From NCBI GenBank assembly GCA_028281495.1, contig JANQJU010000044.1, forward strand, positions 62,001 to 126,000: a stretch of 64,000 bases of DNA. Reading direction: 5' to 3'. The stretch's first letter is position 1. Every line of letters begins with the position of its first letter. Below the pieces are notes generated by a model. It did not search any database, was not told the DNA's origin, and saw nothing but the letters and a program-made list of their open reading frames with translations. Below are positions 45,154 to 54,576 of the stretch, piece after piece. Both the position numbers and the translations under genes were made by a program. This DNA is from SAR324 cluster bacterium (GTDB lineage Bacteria; SAR324; NAC60-12).

Positions 45154-45318
45154 CCTGATCAAAAAACCATACCGGAATGTCGCTCGATTATCCAAGAAGC
45201 AATTCCTGACGTGATATCGAGGTTCAATCCGAGCTTTCCCAATTTCTTAAACACATGCTAGTACGGTATAGATCGGATGAAACGTAAAATAGTTGAACCT
45301 TAAGAGGAAAAACCCCTG

Positions 45319-47301
45319 ATGGAACGAATACGTCTTTTATTACATTACATTCGCCGTCACACCCTGTCTTACACTTTTGGCGTGATCTTCATCATTGCAA
45401 CCAACTGGATTGCAGTCACCATCCCAGAATACATCCAAAAAAGCATCGACTTGCTGAGCGTTGGATTTCAAGTGACCGAGGAGGTGTTGACTCAAGTTCG
45501 TTCGGATATTGTGCAACAACAGCTTCCGATTTCTACCGACACCGTAGACCAACTCACGCCGCTTTTAGGACAGCATTTTCCTAGCGAAGCCAAACTCCTC
45601 GAAACGGCACGGGAGAAACTAGGCGAAGCCGCCACCTCCACCTTAGAACCACTTTTGGTGAAACATGCCTACCTTTCAGAGCAACTGGAAAGCAATGAGT
45701 CCCTACTCGAAGAATACCTGCTCATCATGCTTGTGCTGGCCATTACCATGATTGGGGTGCGCACCGTATCACGCGTACTGTTTTTCACGCCAGGGCGGGC
45801 GATTGAGTGTGAGGTCAAAAACGACACCTTTGCCAAACTCACCCTCCTCCAAAAAGACTATCATGATGAAAACCCCACCGGAAAAATCATCTCCAAGATG
45901 AATAATGACGTGAATGGCATCCGCTTATTGTGCGGATTCGGATTGATGCAGATTGTGAACATCCTCTCAGCCCTGTCCCTGACCCCCTTCAAGATGTGGC
46001 AACTTTCCCCGATATTGACGGTGTACTGTGTGATTCCCATCATCCTCGTATTTGTCGTAGTGCGGGTGGGAATGCGATTGATGGTGCGCAACATGCGGGC
46101 ACGGCAAGAAGAGCTTCAGAATATGTCCACGTTTGTGGTGTCATCGCTTTCTGGCATTGACGTGATCAAAAGCTTTGGCATGAACGCGTGGGTGCGGAGA
46201 AAATTCGACATCGATAACCAAAAGTTGCGTGACCGCTCGCTCAAGATCTCGTTCATCCGCGCTTTTTTTATGCCTCTCCTCAACAATATGGAAAATGTCC
46301 TCAAGGTCTTGATTCTCTTGGTTGGAGGGATGTTTGTGATTCAGCAAGAGTTCACCATTGGTGAACTGACGGCTTTCATCACTTATGCCGCCTTGCTGAC
46401 CATGCCGCTCATGGCACTGGGATGGGTCACGACCATGGCGCAACAAGGGATGGTGGGACTCGATAGTGTCAATACCATCCTCAAGCAAAAGCCCCCCTTT
46501 CAAGACCGAGAGCCGCTTCCCAAATCCGAAGCCATCCATCTGTTCGATCAAGGGATTTCAGTGCGCAATCTCACCTTTCAATATCCCGAACAAAAAGAAC
46601 CCACCCTCCGCGATATCAATTTCACCATCCGTCCAGGACAAACCATTGGCATCTTGGGGCAAATCGGCTGTGGGAAATCCACCTTAGTGAACTGTCTCAA
46701 CCGCTATCTCCCCGTGGAAGACAACATGATTTTTTATGGAAACCGAGACATCAACCAACTCACGTATTCGAACATCCGACAATCGGTCCGTACCGTGACT
46801 CAATCTCCCTTTCTGTTTTCCGATTCGGTGGAAAAAAATATCATTTTTGGCTGCCCAGGGGCGGATGAAGAGTGTGTGGCTGATTTGAATCAAATTTTAT
46901 ACGAATGCGCGATGCAAGATGAGGTGCGGCGTTTTGCCAATCAAGAACAAACGGTGGTGGGTGAAAAAGGCATCATGCTTTCTGGCGGCCAAAAACAGCG
47001 CATCAGCTTGGGGCGTGCCATGATTGCTCCGTGTGACCTTTTGATCCTGGACAATGTCCTTTCTGCTGTGGACTACGACACCGAACGTTTCCTGCTCAAA
47101 CAAATCCTCCGCCGCAAACACGCCCGGAGCTTGTTGATCGTTTCCCATCGGGCCAACGCCTTGGAACACGCGGACCTGATCCTTGTCCTCAAAAATGGAC
47201 GCATCGTTGATCAAGGCACACATGCGGAACTAGTCGAACGTCCTGGCTACTATCAAGAAACCTGGAAATTGCAGAACGAAATGCAAGAAGAAGTCGCGTA
47301 A
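45319..47301 (+). CDS. ABC exporter half-transporter with degenerate Walker B Glu (MdlA-like)
   Basis: A 660-residue type IV ABC exporter: six membrane helices, then a nucleotide-binding domain with Walker A GQIGCGKSTL, signature LSGGQKQR and H-loop SHRANA. The residue after Walker B is Asn instead of the catalytic Glu (LLILDNVLSAVD), so this half has a degenerate site, as expected in heterodimeric exporters. The loop between helices one and two is about 95 residues, far longer than usual, and mostly helical. AGAGGAAA precedes the ATG. It pairs with the gene that starts 26 bases after its end. Confidence 0.92.
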   Translation: MERIRLLLHYIRRHTLSYTFGVIFIIATNWIAVTIPEYIQKSIDLLSVGFQVTEEVLTQVRSDIVQQQLPISTDTVDQLTPLLGQHFPSEAKLLETAREKLGEAATSTLEPLLVKHAYLSEQLESNESLLEEYLLIMLVLAITMIGVRTVSRVLFFTPGRAIECEVKNDTFAKLTLLQKDYHDENPTGKIISKMNNDVNGIRLLCGFGLMQIVNILSALSLTPFKMWQLSPILTVYCVIPIILVFVVVRVGMRLMVRNMRARQEELQNMSTFVVSSLSGIDVIKSFGMNAWVRRKFDIDNQKLRDRSLKISFIRAFFMPLLNNMENVLKVLILLVGGMFVIQQEFTIGELTAFITYAALLTMPLMALGWVTTMAQQGMVGLDSVNTILKQKPPFQDREPLPKSEAIHLFDQGISVRNLTFQYPEQKEPTLRDINFTIRPGQTIGILGQIGCGKSTLVNCLNRYLPVEDNMIFYGNRDINQLTYSNIRQSVRTVTQSPFLFSDSVEKNIIFGCPGADEECVADLNQILYECAMQDEVRRFANQEQTVVGEKGIMLSGGQKQRISLGRAMIAPCDLLILDNVLSAVDYDTERFLLKQILRRKHARSLLIVSHRANALEHADLILVLKNGRIVDQGTHAELVERPGYYQETWKLQNEMQEEVA

Positions 47302-47327
47302 CCCGCTCAACCCTATAGAGAAATTGT

Positions 47328-49226
47328 ATGTCTGATAATCAATCTTTCCCTCGGCCTCAAAATCAATCGACTTCTCCCAATCAACCGACTTCTCAAGAGC
47401 ACCCTAGCCCGGCAGAAACGGACGAACCCGATTTAACGGAAGAAGAAAAAGCCACCGGCCCCACATCCGAGCCGCCACCCCGCGATTGGGTATTGCTGCT
47501 CAAGTTCAGTTCGTATGCCAAACCGTATTGGAAGTGGGTTCTCTTTAGCGTGCTGGCCATTCCCTTCACGGTCGGTACCACGATGGCGTTTCCCTGGCTC
47601 ATTGTGAAGATTGTGGATGACTATATCGTTCCTGGAAACCTCGAAGGTTTGTATCTACTCATTGCGATATTGGCAGGCACCGTGCTCACCGGTTATGTGG
47701 CCGATGGAGTGTATAGCTTCTCCTTGCAAAAGGCCGGGCAGCTCTCCATTGCGTCACTCCGAGAAGACTTGTACGCCCACACCTTGCAGCTTCCACGGAG
47801 CTTTTACGACCATCACCCGGTCGGTGTGCTCCTCTCCCGGTTGACCAGCGATACCGAAGCCTTAGGCGAATCTTTAGCCGCCGGAGTGGTGACGATCTTC
47901 ACCGACATTATCAAAACCATCGCTCTGTTTGGATTGTTACTCTACTTCAGTTGGGAACTCACCTTGGTGATCGTGGCGATCTTGCCCCCAATCTACTTTC
48001 TGAGCAATTTCCTCCGTAACAAACTTCGGTACTATTACAACCGAACTCGTGAAACCTTGGCCGATTCCACTGGCTTTTTGCAAGAGTGCTTGAACGGGAT
48101 TCAAACCGTACAGCTGTATGCCGCTGAGAAAAAAGTTCAGCATCGTTACGAAGAAAAAACACAGCTCTTCCTGCAAGCCCAAACCAAATCCAATTTTTAC
48201 GATGCTGCGTTGTTTTCCGTGATCGAAGGCATCACCACCGTGTGCATGGCATTGATCATTTGGTATGGTTCCAAACAAATCCTGGGGGGAGTGATCACCA
48301 TTGGAGTGCTGATTGGTTTCTTGAACACCTTGCACAAAATCTTTGTTCCCATTCGGGAATTCACCCAACAGATCTCTGCCATTCAGCGTGCTTTGGCGGC
48401 CTTACAGCACATCAATCAGTTGTTTCAAGAATTGCCTGAAGAAGCCCGTGATACCATCAAGCCGGAGTGGCGTTCCCGCCTCCAAAACTTCGAATCGCTA
48501 GAATTTGATAACGTGTATTTCCGTTATAGCGATCAAGCCCCGTACATTCTCAAAGGGGTCTCCTTTCGCCTTGAGAAAGGCGACCGCTTGGCCATTGTGG
48601 GCACCACTGGTTCGGGGAAATCCACCATCTTACGGATCCTCACCAAAACCTATACCAATTACCAAGGGTCGATCAAACTCAATGGAATCGAACTCGGTGA
48701 CATCCCCCGAAGTGAGATTTGGCATCTGATGGCATTGATGCAGCAGGATGTGTACTTATTCAACGAAAGCATTGCTTTCAACATTGGTTTGGATCGTCCT
48801 CAAGTGCAGACGGACGACATTCAAAAGGCCGCCGAATATGTGTATGCCGATTCCTTCATCGATCAATTGGAAGCAGGATACGATTTTGAACTGCTGGAAA
48901 ATGGAAAGAATCTTTCGGCAGGACAAGCCCAATTGGTTTCCTTTGCCCGGGCGATTGCCGGCAAAAGCGAACTGATGCTCCTGGATGAAGCCACCAGTGC
49001 CATCGATTCGGTGACAGAGAACCTCATTCAAAAAGCCACCGAAAAAATCCTTGACGACAAAACCGTGATTGCCATCGCTCACCGCCTGAGCACCATCCAG
49101 CACTCCGATAACATCCTGGTCATGCAAGCGGGGAATATTGTTGAACAAGGCAACCATCAGGAACTCATGGTGCAACAAGGTGTCTACGCCAACCTCGTTC
49201 AGAACTTAGAAGGTGCGGCAAACTGA
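47328..49226 (+). CDS. ABC exporter half-transporter with canonical Glu (MdlB-like)
   Basis: A 632-residue exporter half. A Pro/Ser/Glu-rich cytoplasmic N-terminus (about 1-55) precedes six membrane helices. The nucleotide-binding domain has Walker A GTTGSGKST, a weakened signature LSAGQAQL, Walker B with Glu in LMLLDEATSAID and H-loop AHRLSTIQ. With its partner, one consensus ATP site (LSGGQ from the partner, Glu here) and one degenerate site would form. The substrate could be a lipid, peptide or drug. Confidence 0.93.
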   Translation: MSDNQSFPRPQNQSTSPNQPTSQEHPSPAETDEPDLTEEEKATGPTSEPPPRDWVLLLKFSSYAKPYWKWVLFSVLAIPFTVGTTMAFPWLIVKIVDDYIVPGNLEGLYLLIAILAGTVLTGYVADGVYSFSLQKAGQLSIASLREDLYAHTLQLPRSFYDHHPVGVLLSRLTSDTEALGESLAAGVVTIFTDIIKTIALFGLLLYFSWELTLVIVAILPPIYFLSNFLRNKLRYYYNRTRETLADSTGFLQECLNGIQTVQLYAAEKKVQHRYEEKTQLFLQAQTKSNFYDAALFSVIEGITTVCMALIIWYGSKQILGGVITIGVLIGFLNTLHKIFVPIREFTQQISAIQRALAALQHINQLFQELPEEARDTIKPEWRSRLQNFESLEFDNVYFRYSDQAPYILKGVSFRLEKGDRLAIVGTTGSGKSTILRILTKTYTNYQGSIKLNGIELGDIPRSEIWHLMALMQQDVYLFNESIAFNIGLDRPQVQTDDIQKAAEYVYADSFIDQLEAGYDFELLENGKNLSAGQAQLVSFARAIAGKSELMLLDEATSAIDSVTENLIQKATEKILDDKTVIAIAHRLSTIQHSDNILVMQAGNIVEQGNHQELMVQQGVYANLVQNLEGAAN

Positions 49227-49316
49227 AAGACCACTTTCCAAAATACGCTCTCAAGTTTCTCATAAATATTCCGATAAAAGATAGTACATATGCCGAATCG
49301 TGCATATGGCAAACAA

Positions 49317-49348
49317 CCGGCGAGAAGGACTCGCCGGACTTTTGCTTT
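49317..49348 (+). terminator. Intrinsic terminator-like hairpin after the ABC exporter operon
   Basis: CCGGCGAG (49317-49324) and CTCGCCGG (49330-49337) form a perfect eight-base stem with an AAGGA loop, followed by ACTTTTGCTTTT. It lies 91 bases after the second exporter gene and 27 bases before the ribosome site of the next lipoprotein gene, so it could also attenuate that gene. Confidence 0.6.
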
Positions 49349-49374
49349 TCTATCCTTCAAACAAAGGAGTGTTT

Positions 49375-49755
49375 ATGCGAACTCAATTCAAACTTTTCAT
49401 GTTACTCAGTTCACTGGCGGTTGCGAGTTGTAGCGGATCTCAAGACGCAGAAGTCGATTTCCCCAGCAATTCTGAACTATTGGAAGCGTTTTCGCTCTCA
49501 GAAGTAAAAGCCGAAGAAACTTCGGAGATTTGTGATGCCAAGAATGTCATGCTGACGCTGACTTATCCCTCGGGTGCCCAAATCATCTACGACTACGGCA
49601 CGATCAAGGCCGGTGAAAAAGAAGAACCCTCTGCCGAGGTGATCGGAGAGATCACATTCGATGATGTGGATGCTGGTTTTTCTAGGAAGGAAGACTTCGA
49701 TACAGGGGATTGCACACAAAGTGGAGTTTTGGGATTAGGCACTCCCTTACTGTAA
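49375..49755 (+). CDS. Small lipoprotein
   Basis: 126 residues. The signal LFMLLSSLAVASC gives a lipobox Cys at about residue 19; the mature part is acidic with two further Cys (residues about 53 and 113) that could form a disulphide. I do not recognise a family. The start at 49375 follows AAAGGAGT; a 25-codon extension would run through the terminator-like hairpin and is unlikely. Confidence 0.7.
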   Translation: MRTQFKLFMLLSSLAVASCSGSQDAEVDFPSNSELLEAFSLSEVKAEETSEICDAKNVMLTLTYPSGAQIIYDYGTIKAGEKEEPSAEVIGEITFDDVDAGFSRKEDFDTGDCTQSGVLGLGTPLL

Positions 49756-49961
49756 ACCGTATCGGCAATACCCAATCCCACACCCTCCAAATCGGCAGGG
49801 TGAAACGCCAACGGCATTCGATCTTTGCCTTCCTCACAGGTTACCAGCCAGCGCGAGGAGGACGGGATCGGATGCCACCTGTTCAAGAATAGTTTACAGC
49901 AAATTGCATACCCAACAAAGGAATTTAAATTCTCCAAGATCGCCTATCACCAGGTTGCCTC

Positions 49962-50040
49962 ATTCGGACTGAAACCGATGGACACATTACTCAGATTGAG
50001 ATTCGGACTGAAATCGATGGAAGCGTTACTCAGGTTTGAG
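49962..50040. repeat. 39-bp tandem duplication spanning the stop codon of the TPR gene
   Basis: 49962-50000 and 50001-50040 are similar along their length (GGACTGAAAYCGATGGA, then TTACTCAG). The right copy contains the stop (complement of 50026-50028) and last few codons of the minus-strand TPR gene; the left copy repeats the stop 39 bases downstream of it. Confidence 0.85.
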
Positions 50041-51312
50041 GATGGATAACAACAATTCATACCTTGAAGAAATGTCAGCCGTTGCCACCCACGTCGGATG
50101 ATAGCGTTTTAATGTGTTCAAATCGTTCTTTAGAAACTCAGGTAAATTGATCTTTCCATCCTCAGAGGTGGTTTGAATCTTCTTGAGATCCATTTTTAGC
50201 TTCAATGGGTTGAGTTGAGGTGGAGCAGAAGCAAAATAATCCACTAGCCATTGCAATTGTTGCAGGTAGGCTTTTTTGGCTTTCCATGTATAAATTCCGG
50301 CACTTCGGTTTTTGTTGGAAGAATCCATCCATTGATAAAACAGTTCATCCTTATTCTTTTCCATCTGATGTAGTTGTTTGCTTTCAATTTCTGCAATCAG
50401 ATTCCCCACCGCTAGATCCAAACGAGGGGTTCCCTGCTGAGTCACAGTTGGCAATTGCACCAACGCTTTCAAGCGCTTCAATTCAATATGAGGATCGATG
50501 GCTTCTGCGTCCAAATGCGTGGCCTGGAGATATTGAGGGATGGCTTGCTCTACGAGAGATGCAAAGCCTTTTTTGAGCTGCCGATCACGAAAATAGCGAT
50601 CCGCACGAAGTTGGTAGGCATACGCCAGATTATTGACGTAATTCCAATGGTAAGGGGAAATTTTTAGTGCTTTGTCAAAACGGATGATGGCTGCTTCTAG
50701 ATCGCCTTCCACCAGCGCAATTTCTCCGAGCAACCCCAATGCAGCACTGTGTTGCTTGGCTTCTGGTTGGATTTGCTCCAACTGCTGTTTGACCTCTTTT
50801 GTATTTTCAGGACTACGGCCTGTCTTCCACGCAAGCAACGCCTTGGCATAGCGAATGTGTGCGTCGTTGTCTGTAGAGACCCCTTCAGGAGCAAGCGATT
50901 CCACTTCTCCAAAGCGAGCTTTGGCGACAACAGGATCAAATTGCTTCTCTTCAGAAAAGGCGAGCAAGGTCGTTTTACGCAAACCGTATTCTGCATGCAG
51001 ATCAAACGGTGCAATTTTTTTAGCTTCTTTATAGGCCTTTGCCGCATCTTCGATTTTACCGTCGCTCAGCAGTTGGTTTCCCAACCGGATATAATAAGCA
51101 AGCACCTGCTTTTTGTAAGCGATATCGGCAATCTTGGAGGCGGATTCGTCTGAGGCAATCTTGTACTGATCAAAAACATAAAAGGGATCAAATTGATAAA
51201 TGGCCCACGCCATCAAAAAACCCAGGATCGGCACCCACACCCAGTATTTTTGAACGGCATCGGTGGCCGCATCCAAGCGCTGTTTGAATGGATTCGTTGG
51301 AGGGGTGGGCAT
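50026..51312 (-). CDS. Membrane-anchored TPR-like protein, partner of the caspase-like gene
   Basis: A 428-residue protein with one membrane helix near the N-terminus (VWVPILGFLMAWAIY, about residues 25-40) and tetratricopeptide-like helices: LGNQLLSDGKIEDAAKAYKEA, LGEIALVEGDLEAAIIRFDKALKISPY and LAYAYQLRADRYF. The C-terminal third is helical without a known domain. It starts 21 bases after the WD40-caspase gene and lacks its own strong ribosome site, so its translation is likely coupled. A role as scaffold or receptor for the caspase protein is inference. Confidence 0.82.
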   Translation of the reverse strand: MPTPPTNPFKQRLDAATDAVQKYWVWVPILGFLMAWAIYQFDPFYVFDQYKIASDESASKIADIAYKKQVLAYYIRLGNQLLSDGKIEDAAKAYKEAKKIAPFDLHAEYGLRKTTLLAFSEEKQFDPVVAKARFGEVESLAPEGVSTDNDAHIRYAKALLAWKTGRSPENTKEVKQQLEQIQPEAKQHSAALGLLGEIALVEGDLEAAIIRFDKALKISPYHWNYVNNLAYAYQLRADRYFRDRQLKKGFASLVEQAIPQYLQATHLDAEAIDPHIELKRLKALVQLPTVTQQGTPRLDLAVGNLIAEIESKQLHQMEKNKDELFYQWMDSSNKNRSAGIYTWKAKKAYLQQLQWLVDYFASAPPQLNPLKLKMDLKKIQTTSEDGKINLPEFLKNDLNTLKRYHPTWVATADISSRYELLLSILKPE

Positions 51313-51333
51313 CGGTGATGGTCCATTGCAGGA

Positions 51334-54300
51334 TTACTTCGTGGCAAACGTAAAATTGGTTTCCACATGGGACATTGGATAGAGGCGCACCTTAAAGTGC
51401 TCTTCACTCACTTTCGGCAGGTGGTGTTCTAAGTAATCTCCTAGCTCATACAAAGAAATTTGATTGTCGTCTTGGCTGGCATCCCCACGCAGTCCATCCA
51501 GCAGCAGAGCCGTATACAGACTGTGATTGTTGTATCCTTCCATTGCGATATCCTTATTGGTGGAGGCATAGAAAAAGGCACGTCCTGATAACTCGTTGAG
51601 ACGTTCTATGGCGGTTTCTTGCTCCCGAGCTTGTTGCCGGCGCAGTTTTTCTTCCTGAATCATATCATCGATGGCTTGTTTGTCTTCAGGGCCGCTTTTC
51701 CGTGAGTTCAAGGCAGTCCACGGCTTTATATCGGGTTGGTAACTGCCGGAGTAACAGGTATCGAGAATGACCACTGCTTTGCGTGCTTTGATGCCTGCCA
51801 GAAAATCATTCAAGTGTTGCGTACTGATGGTTTTTTGCTGCAACGCATTGACCGAGGTCCAGATGAAATCCTGAGCAAGATAATGATAATTTCCTTTGTG
51901 GGTGACACCATGCCCCGAAAGATAAAGCACAAAGACATCATCTTCCTTGACTCGCGCTTGCGTGCGTTCAAAGGCATCTACAATTTCATCAAAGGTGGGA
52001 TCCAGCAACGTTTCGACAGCCACCTTTTTGTACAAGCCGTTTTTCTGTTTCCTCAGTGTTTTCTGTAATGCAACCACATCGTCAATGGCATACTTCAACT
52101 GAAAACTGCTCTCTTGGTATTCTTCAATCCCAATGGCCAATCCCACCAGATTGGGTTTTTGACGATTCGGCTTCGCGGTCGACCTCACTTGAAACCGAAA
52201 CACTGCCGAAGTCACCTGCCCCTTTTCATTGTTCGCTTTGATTTCCACTTCCGAAATCGCATCGGGAGGAATGGACACATCATACTCATAATCATGATAA
52301 ATACCGCTCCGCCGTTCCCGGTGTCCTCCTTTTGCTGTTTGCCGCACCCCGTTCACAAAAATGGAAATCTCACCCACACCACCCCCTTGGTCGGTCAACG
52401 TAATCGGTAACGTCAATTGCGTTTTTTCCGTGGTGAGTGGCTCACTTTGAAGTTGTTCTAAAGTTTTCCTTGTGATGGCAATGCTCGGTGGCCTATCCGC
52501 CAACACTTGACGCACATCTCCAATCTCTGCCAACGCTTCACGTATCGGTTCCTCACGCCCTTCAAACTTGGCCAACACCAAATCCGGACGATAAAAGCTT
52601 CCATAGAGTTGCTCCGCCCCCACAAAATCCGGAGTATCGCTGCCATTATTGAGTTGATACCCAAACAACCGATTGGCCTCACGGGAAGAACTGGCAAAAA
52701 AGCCTTCTGGCGTCCACATCACCCAATCTTTCCGGTTTTTATGAGGAAAAAATGCCAGTTGCTCATCACCTGTTTTGTAATCGTACCAACGCAGCGTCCC
52801 GTCTCCCAACCCGGCGACAACCCAACGGCCATCTCCACTAATCGCAACCGCCCAAGCAGCAGGAACAGCTTTCCGCCAGATTGATTCACCTTCTTGGTTA
52901 AAACGCCTCAAAGACCAATTAGAACCCAGCACAAACCCTTTCTCGTCAGGGGCAATTGCTAAACTACGGCTTGTCTCCCATTCCTTCAGGTTAATTTTTT
53001 CCCCATTGAGTATAGGATCATACTGATTCTTCCAATTGGTCACCTCAATTCGTTCGCTCTGGATAATCACTCCTCGCAACTGATGATCCCAAGAAGGGGG
53101 TTTTTGTGAATCCGTCCACAACTGATTTTGAGACAAATCCCACCATGCCGCTTCTTTTCCTCCTAGTTTAAAACCAAAAGCCACGCGGCTTCCATCTTGC
53201 GAAAGGCGAATGCTCGTGCCGCCTCGCTGCGCTCGAAAATCGGCAAGGGGCTGCACATGTTGCCACCGTACCTTGCCTTCAATCGAGATCCGCGTGAGTC
53301 CCCCCACGGAAGCGACCAATAGATCACTATTGGACAGGGGATGGATATCGCTTACAGTGTCCAAAGCAACCGGAAAACGAACTGGTTCACTTTTGACATC
53401 TTGCCAGCCGAATACTGGATTGTGCCCATTTTCATGGTATTTTCCTCCTGCCCACAACCACTCTCTCTGGTAGGACCAGCTAACACTTGCAATATCACCA
53501 TTGGTAACAATATCCGTAACTGGACCCGGAATTGTTTTTAGTTCAGGCAATTCAAGCAAGATGAGAGAAGAGTCATTATAGAACCCTACTGCCAACTTCT
53601 CCCCATCCGGATGCACTGCGAGGCCAAAAGCTTTTTTTCTTGTATTGAAGCTTTTGGCTCGTGCCCAAGTATTCTTTTTTTGATCGTAGAGGCGGATTTT
53701 GCCATCGAATGAGCTTGTCACGAGGCCACTATTTTCTAGCCATTCCACCCCGAAGGTCCGGTCTTGATAGTCACGATCCGCATAGACTTCCTTGTAGTCA
53801 CTCGAACTATAGACACGCAATCCGTTGGCCCCTCCTAGCGTCGCGGCGAGATACTGTCCATTTGGGGAGTACGCCAAGTGATTAATCACATTTTCCAAAT
53901 GCACGATTTTTTGAATGATGTACCCCGTATCATGTTGGTAGATATAGATATTATGATCGTGGTTAAACTTACTAGTAAACCCTCCTACAGCGATCTGTTC
54001 TCCATCTGGAGAAATGGCTACTGAATAAGCCTTGCCAACACTCCCTTTATTCGAAGGCAAACGCAGGCGTTTGAGCATTTTTCCAGAATTCACATCCCAC
54101 ACTAATACACTTTTGTCATTGCTTGCAGTAACGGCAAACCGTTCTTGCTTGTCCACATCCACTCTTAGGATTATTGCAGTGTGCATTGCAGGATTGAGCC
54201 GCAATTGAGGTTCTGTGGGAAAAACATATTTTTGCGCCCCAGCCCAGTTGGGAGCCAACCCAACGATCAGGAGTAACACGCTAACGTAGAATCGTATTGA

Positions 54301-54351
54301 TAAACGGTGGGGTTGTTGACAGGGGTTGTTAGGGGATTGAGGAATGATCAT
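51334..54351 (-). CDS. Exported WD40-repeat protein with C-terminal caspase-like peptidase domain
   Basis: A 1005-residue protein. The signal peptide ends near NWAGAQ (about 40). WD40 blades run from about 55 to 560 (SNDKSVLVWDVNSGKMLKRL, ISPDGEQIAVGG, YSPNGQYLAATLGG, ISGDGRWVVAGLGDG); an Ig-like beta domain (about 640-720) is followed by a peptidase C14 domain (about 735-1000). Catalytic His814 lies in LYLSGHGVTH and Cys866 in ILDTCYSGSY, so both dyad residues are present. C14 relatives in bacteria cut after Arg or Lys. Export suggests action in the periplasm or outside. AAGAGGTG precedes the ATG. Confidence 0.92.
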   Translation of the reverse strand: MIIPQSPNNPCQQPHRLSIRFYVSVLLLIVGLAPNWAGAQKYVFPTEPQLRLNPAMHTAIILRVDVDKQERFAVTASNDKSVLVWDVNSGKMLKRLRLPSNKGSVGKAYSVAISPDGEQIAVGGFTSKFNHDHNIYIYQHDTGYIIQKIVHLENVINHLAYSPNGQYLAATLGGANGLRVYSSSDYKEVYADRDYQDRTFGVEWLENSGLVTSSFDGKIRLYDQKKNTWARAKSFNTRKKAFGLAVHPDGEKLAVGFYNDSSLILLELPELKTIPGPVTDIVTNGDIASVSWSYQREWLWAGGKYHENGHNPVFGWQDVKSEPVRFPVALDTVSDIHPLSNSDLLVASVGGLTRISIEGKVRWQHVQPLADFRAQRGGTSIRLSQDGSRVAFGFKLGGKEAAWWDLSQNQLWTDSQKPPSWDHQLRGVIIQSERIEVTNWKNQYDPILNGEKINLKEWETSRSLAIAPDEKGFVLGSNWSLRRFNQEGESIWRKAVPAAWAVAISGDGRWVVAGLGDGTLRWYDYKTGDEQLAFFPHKNRKDWVMWTPEGFFASSSREANRLFGYQLNNGSDTPDFVGAEQLYGSFYRPDLVLAKFEGREEPIREALAEIGDVRQVLADRPPSIAITRKTLEQLQSEPLTTEKTQLTLPITLTDQGGGVGEISIFVNGVRQTAKGGHRERRSGIYHDYEYDVSIPPDAISEVEIKANNEKGQVTSAVFRFQVRSTAKPNRQKPNLVGLAIGIEEYQESSFQLKYAIDDVVALQKTLRKQKNGLYKKVAVETLLDPTFDEIVDAFERTQARVKEDDVFVLYLSGHGVTHKGNYHYLAQDFIWTSVNALQQKTISTQHLNDFLAGIKARKAVVILDTCYSGSYQPDIKPWTALNSRKSGPEDKQAIDDMIQEEKLRRQQAREQETAIERLNELSGRAFFYASTNKDIAMEGYNNHSLYTALLLDGLRGDASQDDNQISLYELGDYLEHHLPKVSEEHFKVRLYPMSHVETNFTFATK

Positions 54352-54576
54352 AGTCGGTCACCTCTTTTTGGGGTGGAACAATCCATCGCGAGGGTCTGTG
54401 CTGGAGCGTTTTGTACACTCCTTTTAGATGTACCAGAGGTGATTGAACAACACAACGCTCGTGTCTAGGCGTGGTCCATCGCGAAACGTTACCCCAGCAC
54501 GGCCGCCTTCTCAATCTGGCTCAAGTTGGCCGAAAAACACCGTTGCCTCATTGACCGAAGTTCGAACTCGAATAGA

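Noticed and set aside
54352..54576. A gene in the spacer before the WD40-caspase gene
   Set aside because: Short frames only; it contains a repeated CCATCGCGA and GTGCTGG/CCAGCAC but no coding pattern.
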